A DNA stretch of 58,978 nt, from assembly GCA_029265975.1 (NCBI GenBank), contig JAJUGN010000008.1:1-58978 (forward strand). The letters run 5' to 3'. This DNA comes from Clostridiales bacterium. GTDB taxonomy: Bacteria; Bacillota; Clostridia; Oscillospirales; Oscillospiraceae. Below the pieces are notes generated by a model. That model made no database searches and was not told the origin of the DNA. It saw only the letters and a list, made by a program, of their open reading frames with translations. Below are positions 16,116 to 24,977 of the stretch, in pieces (within the stretch, counting starts at the first letter, position 1; every line of letters begins with the position of its first letter). The position numbers were made by a program, and so were the translations under genes.

Positions 16116-17420
16116 ATGAAATCGGTTATCGACGAAAAGAACAGCGTTCCTGTGGTGTCGGAAAGCGACGTGCTCGTAATAGGAGGCGGGCTCGCCGGCG
16201 TCGCTGCGGCGGTGTCCGCGGCCAGGCAGGGCAAAAAAGCGACTCTGATAGAGAAAAGCATTGTGCTCGGCGGACTTGCGACGCTCGGACACGTCTGCAT
16301 ATATCTGCCGATCTGCGACGGGCTGGGCCGCAAGATTTACGGCGGCATGGCCGAGGAGTTTCTGCATCTCTCAATAAAATACAGCTACAACAATTTGCCG
16401 GACGAGCGCTGGACTATGGGAGTAAAGAGGATAGATAATCCCAAGGGCAGGTACCGCACCACCTTCAACATACCCGCATACATACTTGCGCTCGACGAGC
16501 TGACGCAAAAGGAAGGCGTCCACGTCGTATTCGACACAGTGTTTTCGAAGCCGATCATGGACGGAGACTTATGCCGAGGCGCGATAGTAGAAAACAAATC
16601 AGGGCGCACGGCTTATCTTGCAAAAATGGTAATCGACGCGACCGGAGACGCGGACGTGTTTTACCGCGCGGGAGCGCCCTGCGAGGAGCAGAAAAGCATA
16701 GTATCCTCCTGGGCCTACGAAATAGACCTTGAAAGCGCCAAAGAAGGCATCGAATCCGGCGATATTCTTAAAACTATGAACCTGCGCTGGTTCGGGCTCC
16801 GGCCGGACGCGGACAACAGCAAGAGCACGATACCGACGTTCCTCGGCACCGACGCCGAGGAGGTCAACTCCTATATCAAGCTGAGCAGATCGCTAATGCT
16901 GGATTTCCTGAAGAAAAACCAGCGGCCGGGATATGCGATGTTCAGTCTGCCCTTCATGCCCCAGTACCGAATGACAAGGCGAATACTCGGCAAAAAGGAG
17001 CTTCAGCTCAACGTCGGGCATATCGAGGATTCGGTCGGCTGCATCTGCCACAGCCTCGAGACGCCAGCGGCGGTGCACGAGTTTCCCTATGACGCTATTA
17101 TCGATTCCAAGCTCAAGAACATACTGGCCGCAGGGAGGATGGTATCGGCGGGCGGCTATGCCTGGGAGCTCATGCGCCTTATCCCCGCCTGCGTGTTCAC
17201 GGGGCAGGTTGCGGGAACCGCGGCGGCTGTCGCCATCGATTCCGGCTGCTCAGTTCAGGAGGTGGAGCTCGGCAAGCTCCGCGAGAAGCTTGCTTCCACC
17301 GGGGTCATGATACATATGGACGAAGACATGCTCGGCGGGCGCAGCGAGAAAAAGTTTAACGAAAAGCCCATGGAAGTCGGCATCGGCGGCACAAAGGTGG
17401 ATTCTCTCTCTTATCACTGA
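16116..17420 (+). CDS. FAD-dependent oxidoreductase
   Basis: 434 residues. The dinucleotide-binding fold is DVLVIGGGLAGVAAA (about 19-33) with EKS at the end of the second strand; a second FAD-contact motif is IDATGDADV (about 175), and the C-terminal LAAGRMVSAGGYAWEL contacts the flavin. This is the FAD_oxidored (PF12831) type, whose substrates are mostly unassigned. GGAGG precedes the ATG. It is monocistronic under the divergent LysR regulator, so it probably acts on a specific inducible small molecule. Confidence 0.82.
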   Translation: MKSVIDEKNSVPVVSESDVLVIGGGLAGVAAAVSAARQGKKATLIEKSIVLGGLATLGHVCIYLPICDGLGRKIYGGMAEEFLHLSIKYSYNNLPDERWTMGVKRIDNPKGRYRTTFNIPAYILALDELTQKEGVHVVFDTVFSKPIMDGDLCRGAIVENKSGRTAYLAKMVIDATGDADVFYRAGAPCEEQKSIVSSWAYEIDLESAKEGIESGDILKTMNLRWFGLRPDADNSKSTIPTFLGTDAEEVNSYIKLSRSLMLDFLKKNQRPGYAMFSLPFMPQYRMTRRILGKKELQLNVGHIEDSVGCICHSLETPAAVHEFPYDAIIDSKLKNILAAGRMVSAGGYAWELMRLIPACVFTGQVAGTAAAVAIDSGCSVQEVELGKLREKLASTGVMIHMDEDMLGGRSEKKFNEKPMEVGIGGTKVDSLSYH

Positions 17421-17435
17421 TAAATTACAAGAGGA

Positions 17436-17473
17436 AAAGGCTGCCGAACCTCATCGGAGGTTCAGCAGCCTTT
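17436..17473. terminator. Terminator between convergent oxidoreductase and SH3/C39 genes
   Basis: The stem AAAGGCTGC (17436-17444) pairs with GCAGCCTTT (17465-17473), and GAACCTC/GAGGTTC pairs inside it. A and T runs on both sides suit either direction. Confidence 0.8.
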
Positions 17474-17490
17474 AGTTTATTCAAGAAAAA

Positions 17491-18450
17491 TCAATAGTGC
17501 ATCAGCTTATAGAAAATGGGATAAACGCTCATCAGCTGCTGAAGCGTCGTCCTGGAGGCCGTCGCGGGATCGTTTATAGTAAACGAGGACGCCGACAGGG
17601 AAGAGCCGCCCGCAAATCCCGTGATGACAACCCAGTGCTGGCTTCCGTAAGAGTTTTTGACGCCTATCAGAACGGGCTTTCCGCTCCTGAGAAGATTGTA
17701 GGCCGTGCTCAGGTAATCGCTTCCCGTGTAGGCGGAATAGTTTGAGGGCCAGTAGACGGAGCCCCCGGAAGTGTACTTCAGCTTTGCCTCCATCTGGTCC
17801 GGATAAATCGTCGTACCGGTGCGGTAGGACTCTGACATCGCGAGGCTCGTCGTGGCGCAGCCGATGGTTTTGATATTCTGACCTGAGGAGCCAACTTCAA
17901 CGTAGGCCCATCTTGGGTCAGTCTGCTTGTAGTCAGGCACATTGAGCGAAACAGAGGAGTAGCCGCTGCTTTCCGCGCTGAGATACGAGGCTTTGACATA
18001 GCCTGTCCTGGTGCCGCTGAAGAGTATGCGCTTCCATTCCCCGGAGGTTGAGAGCACAACGACGTACTGGCCGTTATTAAGCCAGCTTATCACATCGTAG
18101 GAGGTGCCCGGACCTGAGCGCACGTTGAGATTTGTGGATGCGCAAGCCGCGTATGAACCCGGAATTTCCTTTATGTAGCCGGAATGGCAGTAGCCGAACT
18201 GACCGTTCCCGTATTCTACACGCCACCAGTCGCCGCTTTTGGAGAGCAGCGTAATGTAGCTTCCGTTTGCGAGTGAGCCTAAGATGGATGAAGCGGTCGA
18301 TGCCGAGCTCCTGATATTAAGGCTGCCGCTCACCGAAACCTGCCCGGCTGTGGAACCGGGCGCCGCGGCCAGCGCCGATACAGGCAGCAAGCCCGCAAAC
18401 AGGAAAAGAACCAAAATCGCTGAAACAGTTTTTGAAAAAAGCTTTTTCAT
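17491..18450 (-). CDS. Secreted protein with two SH3b domains and a C39-like peptidase domain
   Basis: 319 residues. A signal peptide (to about residue 29) is followed by two bacterial SH3 domains (about 36-97 and 101-160; both have LNIRS or LNVRSGPGTS starts). The C-terminal Peptidase_C39_2-like domain has Cys198 in TIGCATTS, His272 in QHWVVITG and Asp294 in INDP, so the catalytic triad looks intact. SH3b domains usually bind cell wall, suggesting a wall-associated protease or peptide hydrolase. GGAGG lies 5 bases before the ATG. It is monocistronic. Confidence 0.83.
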   Translation of the reverse strand: MKKLFSKTVSAILVLFLFAGLLPVSALAAAPGSTAGQVSVSGSLNIRSSASTASSILGSLANGSYITLLSKSGDWWRVEYGNGQFGYCHSGYIKEIPGSYAACASTNLNVRSGPGTSYDVISWLNNGQYVVVLSTSGEWKRILFSGTRTGYVKASYLSAESSGYSSVSLNVPDYKQTDPRWAYVEVGSSGQNIKTIGCATTSLAMSESYRTGTTIYPDQMEAKLKYTSGGSVYWPSNYSAYTGSDYLSTAYNLLRSGKPVLIGVKNSYGSQHWVVITGFAGGSSLSASSFTINDPATASRTTLQQLMSVYPIFYKLMHY

Positions 18451-18906
18451 GTAACCTCCTTGCGCATAGACATAGGCGTCCGCTTAAAAGCGGCGCTGTC
18501 CTCCAGATTTTTTGCATGGAAGCTGCTCCTGCTTCCAATGCGCGGGAAATTCTCCCGATAATTATTCTTTTTTCAGGTTCTTCTATATCTTAGCATAAGA
18601 CCCCGATTTTTTGTTGGGCCAAATTGTGGTAATTAGAATACCCCGATGGAGTCTTAAACAAAATATGGAAAAGTTTTGCCGTAAAAACTATAAAGGCCTG
18701 ACTTCTCATATTAACCTATTTGTTGATATTGACAAGAACAAGAGAAAGCTTGAAAAACTATTGAATTTCGGCATTTAGCGCTATTTTCCGTTTCAGATAT
18801 CGCATTTTTTCCGACCGGGTCAGATTTGAAAAAAAGCAATGGACCGGATAGGCGGACGGAGCAAGGCAAGCCATAAATTTTCTCTTCCGGGGCGTATAAG
18901 CGGAGA
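18451..18906. other. Intergenic AT-rich stretch without a recognised gene
   Basis: Upstream of the SH3/C39 gene. It must contain that gene's promoter on the minus strand; I see no convincing -35/-10 pair, no ORF with a ribosome site, and no known RNA. Confidence 0.5.
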
Positions 18907-18950
18907 CAGTCTGAGCCCCGGCTCGAAAAAACGAGCCGGGGCTCAGACTG
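18907..18950. repeat. Long perfect inverted repeat adjoining repeat element copy A
   Basis: CAGTCTGAGCCCCGGCTCG (18907-18925) pairs perfectly over 19 bp with 18932-18950 around a six-A loop. Its right arm runs into the start of repeat copy A (the terminal CAGACTG). Flanking hairpins occur at all four copies, but here the left hairpin stem is unrelated to the right one (19136-19163). Confidence 0.85.
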
Positions 18951-19135
18951 TCCAAAAAGCCCTTTGGGCTTTTTGGACAAGGCGGTTGCATGACTGACGC
19001 TTTGCCGCGCCCGTCACGAGAGGTGTCATTTCCGACGTACACGCCGCCGGAAATGACAGATTTGACTTTTTTCCGCCTTTCGTGGCGGAAATTCTGCGAA
19101 GCTTTTTTGCTGTAAACAAGTTTTTCGAAAAGCTC
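18944..19135 (+). repeat. Dispersed 193-bp hairpin element, copy A
   Basis: First of four copies. Inside lie GTCCAAAAAGCCC/GGGCTTTTTGGAC (18950-18978), a CATGAC stem, TGTCATTTCCG/CGGAAATGACA (19024-19058) and TTTCCGCC/GGCGGAAA (19070-19091). In the first stem the other copies have A-T where this one has C-G, a compensatory pair change that argues the hairpin matters. A GCGTCCGC-type hairpin follows at 19136-19163. It lies between two minus-strand genes, downstream of the diguanylate cyclase gene. Minus-strand ORFs across it are spurious. Confidence 0.85.
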
Positions 19136-19191
19136 ACGGCGGACGCAAAATTGCGTCCGCCGTCAATCTTTTCACCGTTGCGCCTTTACGC

Positions 19192-20763
19192 TCAGCTCGG
19201 CAGCCTGTCCGGTTTTTTCTCCTCGTATATCCTGAAGTTGTTCTTGCCGGAGCCCTTGACTTCATACATCGCCTTGTCCGCCTTCTGTATCAGCGTATCG
19301 ATGGTGTCGCCGTCGTCGGGGAAAAGACTGAAGCCTACGCTGACCCTGACCTCGATATGCAGCTCTCCCGCCTCAACCTTCTTTTCAAACAGGCGTATGA
19401 GCCTTCTTCCCGCAGCAAAGAGCTCTCTTTTCGAACGGAGCCCGGTAAGCACGATCGCGAACTCGTCGCCGCCCAGACGACCGATTATATCGCTCTCCCT
19501 CAGCTCTGTGCGAATGCGCTTCGTTATCGCCCGAAGTATCATGTCGCCTGCTGCGTGCCCGTAGCTGTCGTTTATCTGCTTGAAGTCGTCGATGTCTATG
19601 AAGCCTGCCGCAAGCTTTGTGCCGCGCAGTTTGGCAAGGGCCAGCTCCTGCGAAAAAAGAAGCTGGAAGTATTGCCTGTTCGGAAGCCCGGTCAGGTCGT
19701 CGTGATAGGCGGCCTGCTGAATTATTTCCTCGGCGAGCTTGCGCTCGGTAATGTCGTATATCTGAAAAAGCCATCCGATTTCGCTGCCGGACGATGTCCT
19801 GATTGCGGTGAGATTGATCTCGTAACAATAATCCGAGCCGCCGCTCTTTAGGTAGTACTCTCTTACCTGCTCCTTTCCGGAATAAAACATTGAAATGAGC
19901 TCCGGCGTATCTTTCAAAAAATCCTCAATCTTTTCGCCCCCTACCGGCTCGTTCTTTATTCCGAGAAGACGCATTGCGGCGGGGTTTATGTCAAGCAGCG
20001 CTCCGTCGTTGTCAAATACCAGCATCCCCGCCTTCATCACCTTAATTATCTGATAGCGGGCTATGGGCACCACCTTGAAAAGGTTGTAGCGCACGATTGC
20101 GAAGGTTATTGCGATTGATGTAATTGTGAAAGCTATGGGCGCGAGATCGAAAGGAAAACGATTCAGCCCCGAAACCTGAAGGAAATTTGCCGCTATGGGG
20201 AGCGCGGCGGAGGCGAGGACGGAAATCGTCTGCTTCCTGATAACCGCGCTCTTTTCCCGCATCGTCTTTGCAAGCATGAATATGGCGGTTATCGAAATCG
20301 AGTAGTTGTAAAATGCCATGAGCCAGAAAAGCGGACCGTAGTCCTTTGCAATCATCTCAAAGCCGCCTTTGTCCACAAGGCGCACGCTGCTTCGCACAAG
20401 CTCCGGGAAAAGGAAAACAAATATAACTATAAGGAACGGGATGGCAAGCATCCCGAAATAGAGAGAAGTCGGGATCGTTTGATTGTACCGCTTGGCTAAT
20501 GTCATCGAATACAGCAAGAAGAGCGTGGATATTTCCATGGTTGCAAGGTACTGGAGGTTTGCCCAGAGGATTTTCGTGTCCAGTTGCAGCGCCGCTATTT
20601 CAAGCGCCTGCGAAAACGACCACAAGGCGGCGTATATAAGCGCGGCCAAAAAATAACGCGCGCCCGGCGCGTTTTTCACATCCCAGACATACAAGGCCAG
20701 GACCAGATAAATAACCAGTTGTATGGAATGTATCCAAAGAACCGGCACAAAATTTAAGTTCAT
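19192..20763 (-). CDS. Membrane diguanylate cyclase (7-helix N-terminus, PAS, GGDEF)
   Basis: 523 residues. About seven transmembrane helices occupy the first 225 residues (histidine-kinase-type 7TM sensor), then a PAS domain (about 230-350) and a GGDEF domain with an intact GGDEF motif near residue 440. RESD five residues before GGDEF is an inhibitory c-di-GMP site, so product feedback is expected. It makes c-di-GMP from two GTP at the membrane in response to an unknown signal. GAGG precedes the ATG. No c-di-GMP phosphodiesterase or riboswitch was recognised in the window. Confidence 0.9.
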   Translation of the reverse strand: MNLNFVPVLWIHSIQLVIYLVLALYVWDVKNAPGARYFLAALIYAALWSFSQALEIAALQLDTKILWANLQYLATMEISTLFLLYSMTLAKRYNQTIPTSLYFGMLAIPFLIVIFVFLFPELVRSSVRLVDKGGFEMIAKDYGPLFWLMAFYNYSISITAIFMLAKTMREKSAVIRKQTISVLASAALPIAANFLQVSGLNRFPFDLAPIAFTITSIAITFAIVRYNLFKVVPIARYQIIKVMKAGMLVFDNDGALLDINPAAMRLLGIKNEPVGGEKIEDFLKDTPELISMFYSGKEQVREYYLKSGGSDYCYEINLTAIRTSSGSEIGWLFQIYDITERKLAEEIIQQAAYHDDLTGLPNRQYFQLLFSQELALAKLRGTKLAAGFIDIDDFKQINDSYGHAAGDMILRAITKRIRTELRESDIIGRLGGDEFAIVLTGLRSKRELFAAGRRLIRLFEKKVEAGELHIEVRVSVGFSLFPDDGDTIDTLIQKADKAMYEVKGSGKNNFRIYEEKKPDRLPS

Positions 20764-21307
20764 TTACCTCACCCGCCTCGACCTTCACTCAATTTGCGAT
20801 TATAACATGTTAATACAAATTTTTGAAGTAAAATATTTTTTGTATATATAAATTCAAAAAAATGTATATATTTTGCTCGCTAACAGACTATCCGGTCTGA
20901 AAAACCTCTGTTTCCGACATTAAGCAGCAGCGGATATATCTTTCAGCATAACAAATAGGATGGTGGCAAGAATAATAAATGCTTTGCGAAAGCGAAACAG
21001 AGTAGGTCATGAAGTCCGAAGGCTTTGCGATTGGCTTTGCGGCGGGGTATCCGCCGCGAAGAACGCTCTCTTTGGAGTGCCGGGCGGAAGTCTTGAAATG
21101 AAAATAGCGGACGCGGAAAATATCCGTGCCCTGCAAAATGGAAAGTCCGATCCTCGGCATATCGCTTTTAAGGGTGTGTGCGGCGAGGCCGCCTATCTCA
21201 GCGTTTTGCGCGGGAGCGAAATGACAAGCTTTTGCAGGCAAATGGGTCAAAAGCTGAAATACGCGCCAGTCATTATTTCTTTGAAAGAAATTGAGGAGGA
21301 ATTTGAA
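20764..21307. other. Intergenic stretch, open in both strands but without a supported gene
   Basis: The first 120 bases are very AT-rich and probably hold promoters. From about 20880 to 21250 both strands are open for over 100 codons, yet neither frame has a ribosome site and the translations do not look like folded proteins. A hairpin GCGGCGG/CCGCCGC lies near 21040-21058. The last 40 bases lead into the SASP ribosome site. Confidence 0.4.
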
Positions 21308-21481
21308 ATGGGCGGAAGAAACGGCATAATGTCTGACAGGCTAAAAATGGAGATCGCGAGGGAACTCGGGGTCTACGATACTGTAAAGTCCAAAGGCTGG
21401 GGCGATGTTTCGTCCAGAGACTGCGGAAATATAGTAAGGAAGGCCATAGAAAAGGCCGAGAGAAGCGCAGGCAGCGGTTAG
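21308..21481 (+). CDS. Alpha/beta-type small acid-soluble spore protein
   Basis: 57 residues starting at the ATG at 21308 with GAGGAGG 8 bases upstream. The frame is open upstream to 20960, but that extension has no start signal. The text IMSDRLKMEIARELGVYDTV and GWGDVSSRDCGNIVRKAI contains both family signatures, including the ELGVYD segment near the germination-protease site. These proteins coat and protect DNA in the spore core and are degraded on germination. At 57 residues it is slightly shorter than typical. Confidence 0.92.
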   Translation: MGGRNGIMSDRLKMEIARELGVYDTVKSKGWGDVSSRDCGNIVRKAIEKAERSAGSG

Positions 21482-21793
21482 GAACAGCTTTGACCTTATG
21501 AGGGTGTCCCGAGGAGAATAGTCCGTGGCTGCCCTTGATTGATTTCGGGCGGCAGCCATTGTTATGATGCGGAGCCGCGGGTAAAACCTTGAATCTGCGT
21601 CAAGCATCGGAGAAGCACAACGGGGAGGGACAAAAGTCTCTCCCCGACTCGTCAGTGATATAATTACGGCGGTTATCCCGTAGAGGCAATATTTTCCGAG
21701 CTTTTTTGAGCTTTTTATATTTAATCTTCAAACGGTTTGGAATAATAAAATAAGACTGCGCAAACATCACATAAAGGCAAAAGGAGAGGAATC
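21482..21793. other. Intergenic stretch with two hairpins after the SASP gene
   Basis: TGGCTGCC (21526-21533) pairs with GGCAGCCA (21551-21558), a plausible terminator for the SASP gene with a weak tail. A second stem, CGGGGAGGGAC (21621-21631) with GTCTCTCCCCG (21636-21646), follows. The rest is AT-rich and must hold the promoter of the 98-residue gene. Confidence 0.5.
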
Positions 21794-22090
21794 ATGCGAA
21801 GATTCAGTCAGAGAAATATGGGCGGGGCAGCCATGCTATGCACCGCGTCCTTTCTGCTTTTTGCTAGCGCCGCGGCGCTCGCGGGAAGCATAATCGACTA
21901 TCGAAGGATGGTCGCGGAGCGTTTTTTTGACGACCTCCCTCCGGACTCCGATTCCGGTGAGCTCTGGGAAAACAATTCGGACAGCTACGCTAAATCGGAG
22001 AAGGCGGCGGGAAGATCATTCGCCGGAGCGCAAACGCAAGGCTCGGAAACCGAAAGCAGCATACCGGAAACAGAGGAAACCGGTCTGTAA
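21794..22090 (+). CDS. Small single-pass membrane protein of unknown function
   Basis: 98 residues. AAAGGAGAGG lies just before the ATG. One transmembrane helix (about 13-32) is followed by a hydrophilic, acidic, Ser/Glu-rich tail without recognisable domain. I do not recognise it. The strong ribosome site and clear membrane-plus-tail design argue that it is real. It is convergent with the downstream acetyltransferase gene. Confidence 0.6.
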   Translation: MRRFSQRNMGGAAMLCTASFLLFASAAALAGSIIDYRRMVAERFFDDLPPDSDSGELWENNSDSYAKSEKAAGRSFAGAQTQGSETESSIPETEETGL

Positions 22091-22140
22091 AGTCTGCTGC
22101 CGCAGTTATTATTGTTTTCAAAAGCTTTCGGACGGTTTTG

Positions 22141-22172
22141 GGGCGGGGGCGCAAATCGGCGCTTCCCCGCCC
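22141..22172. terminator. Hairpin between convergent genes
   Basis: GGGCGGGG (22141-22148) pairs with CCCCGCCC (22165-22172). It lies just beyond the stop of the acetyltransferase gene on the minus strand and after the small membrane protein gene on the plus strand. Confidence 0.55.
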
Positions 22173-22174
22173 TG

Positions 22175-22618
22175 TTATGCGTTATTTGTTTTCAGAGGCA
22201 GGCAGAACTTGTAATGGCTTGCAATAAGGCCCTGGCTTTCATAGAACGCGTGGCTGGAAATCCTCCTTTTGTTGCAGCAGACCTCCATTTGCGTACAGCC
22301 GAGTTTTTCCGACTCCGCCTTTGCCCTATCCAGGAGCATTTTACCTATTTTGCGTCCTCTCGCCTCTTTCATAACGACAAGCTCCTGAATCTCGGCTATT
22401 AAAGACGCGTGGTGCAGAAGCTTTTGGAAATGCACGCTGGCGAAGCCGATTACGCGCCCGTTTTCCTCGGCGGCAAAGTACCGTATGTCCGGCGAAGAAA
22501 TGTTTTCCCTGAAAATCCGCGCAAAAATGCTTCCGTCAAACTCCTTTTCCTCAAGCTCGGCTATGAGCGAGTAGATCTCGGCTTCGTCCGACAGTTCCGC
22601 GCTGCGTATTTTTATCAT
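22175..22618 (-). CDS. GNAT-family N-acetyltransferase
   Basis: 147 residues from the ATG at 22618, with GAGG about 8 bases upstream. The longer frame to 22678 lacks a start signal. Motif A reads ELVVMKEARGRKIGKMLLDRA (about 87-107), and CNKRRISSHAFYESQGL is the typical C-terminal GNAT segment. The target is unknown. Confidence 0.82.
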   Translation of the reverse strand: MIKIRSAELSDEAEIYSLIAELEEKEFDGSIFARIFRENISSPDIRYFAAEENGRVIGFASVHFQKLLHHASLIAEIQELVVMKEARGRKIGKMLLDRAKAESEKLGCTQMEVCCNKRRISSHAFYESQGLIASHYKFCLPLKTNNA

Positions 22619-22679
22619 CGCCGACACCTCAAAACTGATATTGACTACTATTCTAATACTTCGACTGGCGCGCGTCAAG

Positions 22680-23100
22680 CTCGGCGGACGGGCCGTCCGG
22701 GAAAACGGAAAGCGTCAGATTCGCTTCAGGAACGCGCTTTAAGCCGTTTCGGCTAAATATTGTCGGGGGAAAGAGAGCTCTCTTTCCCCCGATTATTTGA
22801 AGCCCTTCGGGCTTGTGACGGCGCGGTGATTCCGTATTCTCGCCGGCGGCTGGAGGGCTTTCCTTACCGCCCGCTGATATCTTTTTCTCTCTTTTACTGA
22901 TTATTAATCTTTCACCGCTGCCCGTCGGGCTTGTTTTAATCATCGGGGAAGGCCGCTGTCCTCTCAGCCCAAAAACGACTTGAGTCATTATGCCTTCCCT
23001 CCCCGGCTCCGTCCACTTTCAGGGGACGGCAGCGGGGGTTTTTTTAAGAACCTGCGGGCTCAAGCCACTTTCAGGGGCTCAGCTCCCGCAGCTCTTTGGC
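22680..23100 (+). other. Hairpin-dense intergenic tract with a plus-strand terminator
   Basis: Successive stems: CGGACGG-G-CCGTCCG near 22682, AGCCG/CGGCT near 22743, a perfect 28-bp palindrome at 22764-22791 (half-site CGGGGGAAAGAGAG), AAGCCC/GGGCTT near 22800, GCCCG/CGGGC near 22919, then CCGTCC/GGACGG nested in CCCCG/CGGGG and followed by seven T near 23003-23048. A last stem CTGCGGG/CCCGCAG near 23051-23092 shares the loop text CCACTTTCAGGGG with the previous one. No protein gene fits. It may be a structured RNA or the layered 3' region of the CotH transcript. Confidence 0.5.
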
Positions 23101-23191
23101 TTTATTTCCTTATCCTGATTTCATTCTACGCTCGTCGTCTTGAAAAAACCTTGAATGTGATTAAATTTTTAGAAAATTTTTATTTTTTTCT

Positions 23192-24976
23192 TCAGCCCCA
23201 TTTGCGCTTTTTCGTAAGCTTGACCCAGAGCAGAGCAAGCGCCAGAAGCCCTAAAGAAGCCCCGAGGTATAAGAGGCTATTCGCGGAGACTGCGCCGCTT
23301 TTCTCCGCGTTTCCGCCCGGAGGGACCGCCCTCGCCCTTCCTCCGTTTTCAGCCGCTATAAACTGCTCCGCGCGCCCGCTTTGCTCGCTGGAAGCACCGG
23401 CACCTTGGGCGGCAGCGGCGGTATCCGTATCGCCCCCTTGCATTGCGGTCTGAGCCCTGCCCTGCTGCGCACCCTTCAATCCGCCCTCGGGAGGCGTTCT
23501 GCCTTCAGCTTCTCCGCCTCCTTCTTTTCCGCCTCCGCCGCCTCCTATGGAGCCCATCGTGCTGAGGTTAATGCCGCTTGCGTCTACAAGGCCCTGGCTG
23601 CTGCTTTTCTGCCCCTCGCTCGTCGACGGTATGGTGCCCGTAAGCTGAGCTTTCACGCTCTCGGCTCTAAGCTCCGAAAATGCGCTTAGCGTATCGACGG
23701 CCGCTTTAAACTGCTCGTAAGTACAGAATTTGGTCGGGTCCTTCTCCACATAAGCCGCTATCATTTTGCGTGTGGCCTCCAGCAATTCAGAGAAATAACC
23801 GCTGTCAAAATATTTTTCTATGAACTCGGCGTAGTACGCGTGGTATTCGTCTGTGTAATTGGTGAGGAGCTGATTTAAGAGGGGGCGCTCCTCCATCGTT
23901 GTGCCCGAAACCGGGGTATCTATCGGAAAGTTCACAATCTGGGTGGCGCTGTCCGTCGATGAACCCGCACCGTCTTTCCCGCCTGCGTTATTGAAGCCTC
24001 CGAAGGCGAGGTTGTAGTCCCATGCGATTATCGAGATTTTGCCGTTTTTTTCATGCAGGTAGTAGTTATGCATCATGTTGCCGGTATAGCTGTCGAAGTT
24101 GCATACGAAGCTGTGCACCACGAAGTATCTGAGCACCTCATCTACGTTTACCGTCTCCTCCAGACTTTCGCCCTCGTTGAGCTTCTTTATCGCGGAAATC
24201 AGGCGTTTTTTATCGGCGTCGCTTGTTTTCGTGATTGCGTTGTCGAATATATGAGAATAGCTATCCGCGTCCTCGCCCTGGTACACCAGTGCGACGTCCG
24301 TGCTGCCGCTTCCTCCCGGTCCGCCTCCCTCCTGCTTTGCGTCGTTCATGTCCATCGAGTCAGGCTTGTATATTTCGCCGCCGTCCTCGCCGTAATTGCG
24401 CTCCGAAAAGCTGTCTTCTATGCCCTCTACGGCGAGGTAAAGCCCGAAGTCCTCTCCGTTGACCTGCACATAGATATAGCTGCAGAGCGGGCTTTCGACC
24501 CCCATTTCCCGCATCAGAGTGTAGCTGAGGAAGTCTTTCATATAGGTGTAGTCGCCTACGATGTTGTTAAGGTTCAGCTTGTCAAGCCCCTGATAGTTCT
24601 GCCCCTCGCTGTAATGGTCGAATTCCAGCTTCAGGCTGTAACGCTGGCCGCCCTGGGACCTGACCGTCGAAAGCGAGGAATTTCCCTTGGCTCGGATAGC
24701 GACGTTTTTTACGGTTTTGCCGTCTATCGTAACGGCGCATATGTAGTATTCCTTTTCCGAGGCGTTTTCCAGCAGCGCCTCCCAATCGGCTTCAGAAATC
24801 GTTATATTTATCGTGTGAACATAGCTTGTGTCAAAAAGCCCGGTCTCATAGGCCATTGATGTGCTCTTGTCCTTAACCCCTGTGATTTCAGCGGCGCACA
24901 TCAGGGCAACCGAGAAAATAACGGCGAGACAGACGACGAGCACGCCTATTCTGCTAATAAATTTATTTCCGATCAT
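23192..24976 (-). CDS. CotH-family protein, membrane anchored
   Basis: 594 residues. An N-terminal signal/anchor (about 8-28) precedes a CotH domain (about 50-400; IRAKGNSS, KLNLNNIVGDYTYMKDFLSY, IIAWDYNLAFGGF with likely metal-binding Asp and Asn). A long Gly/Ala/Ser/Gln-rich tail (about 480-560) follows, then a C-terminal helix and basic end. CotH of Bacillus is a protein kinase for spore-coat proteins; this relative is on the cell surface and its target is unknown. Its start lies 1 base after the DUF4956 stop, in the VTC-DUF4956-CotH operon. Confidence 0.85.
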   Translation of the reverse strand: MIGNKFISRIGVLVVCLAVIFSVALMCAAEITGVKDKSTSMAYETGLFDTSYVHTINITISEADWEALLENASEKEYYICAVTIDGKTVKNVAIRAKGNSSLSTVRSQGGQRYSLKLEFDHYSEGQNYQGLDKLNLNNIVGDYTYMKDFLSYTLMREMGVESPLCSYIYVQVNGEDFGLYLAVEGIEDSFSERNYGEDGGEIYKPDSMDMNDAKQEGGGPGGSGSTDVALVYQGEDADSYSHIFDNAITKTSDADKKRLISAIKKLNEGESLEETVNVDEVLRYFVVHSFVCNFDSYTGNMMHNYYLHEKNGKISIIAWDYNLAFGGFNNAGGKDGAGSSTDSATQIVNFPIDTPVSGTTMEERPLLNQLLTNYTDEYHAYYAEFIEKYFDSGYFSELLEATRKMIAAYVEKDPTKFCTYEQFKAAVDTLSAFSELRAESVKAQLTGTIPSTSEGQKSSSQGLVDASGINLSTMGSIGGGGGGKEGGGEAEGRTPPEGGLKGAQQGRAQTAMQGGDTDTAAAAQGAGASSEQSGRAEQFIAAENGGRARAVPPGGNAEKSGAVSANSLLYLGASLGLLALALLWVKLTKKRKWG

Positions 24977-24977
24977 A

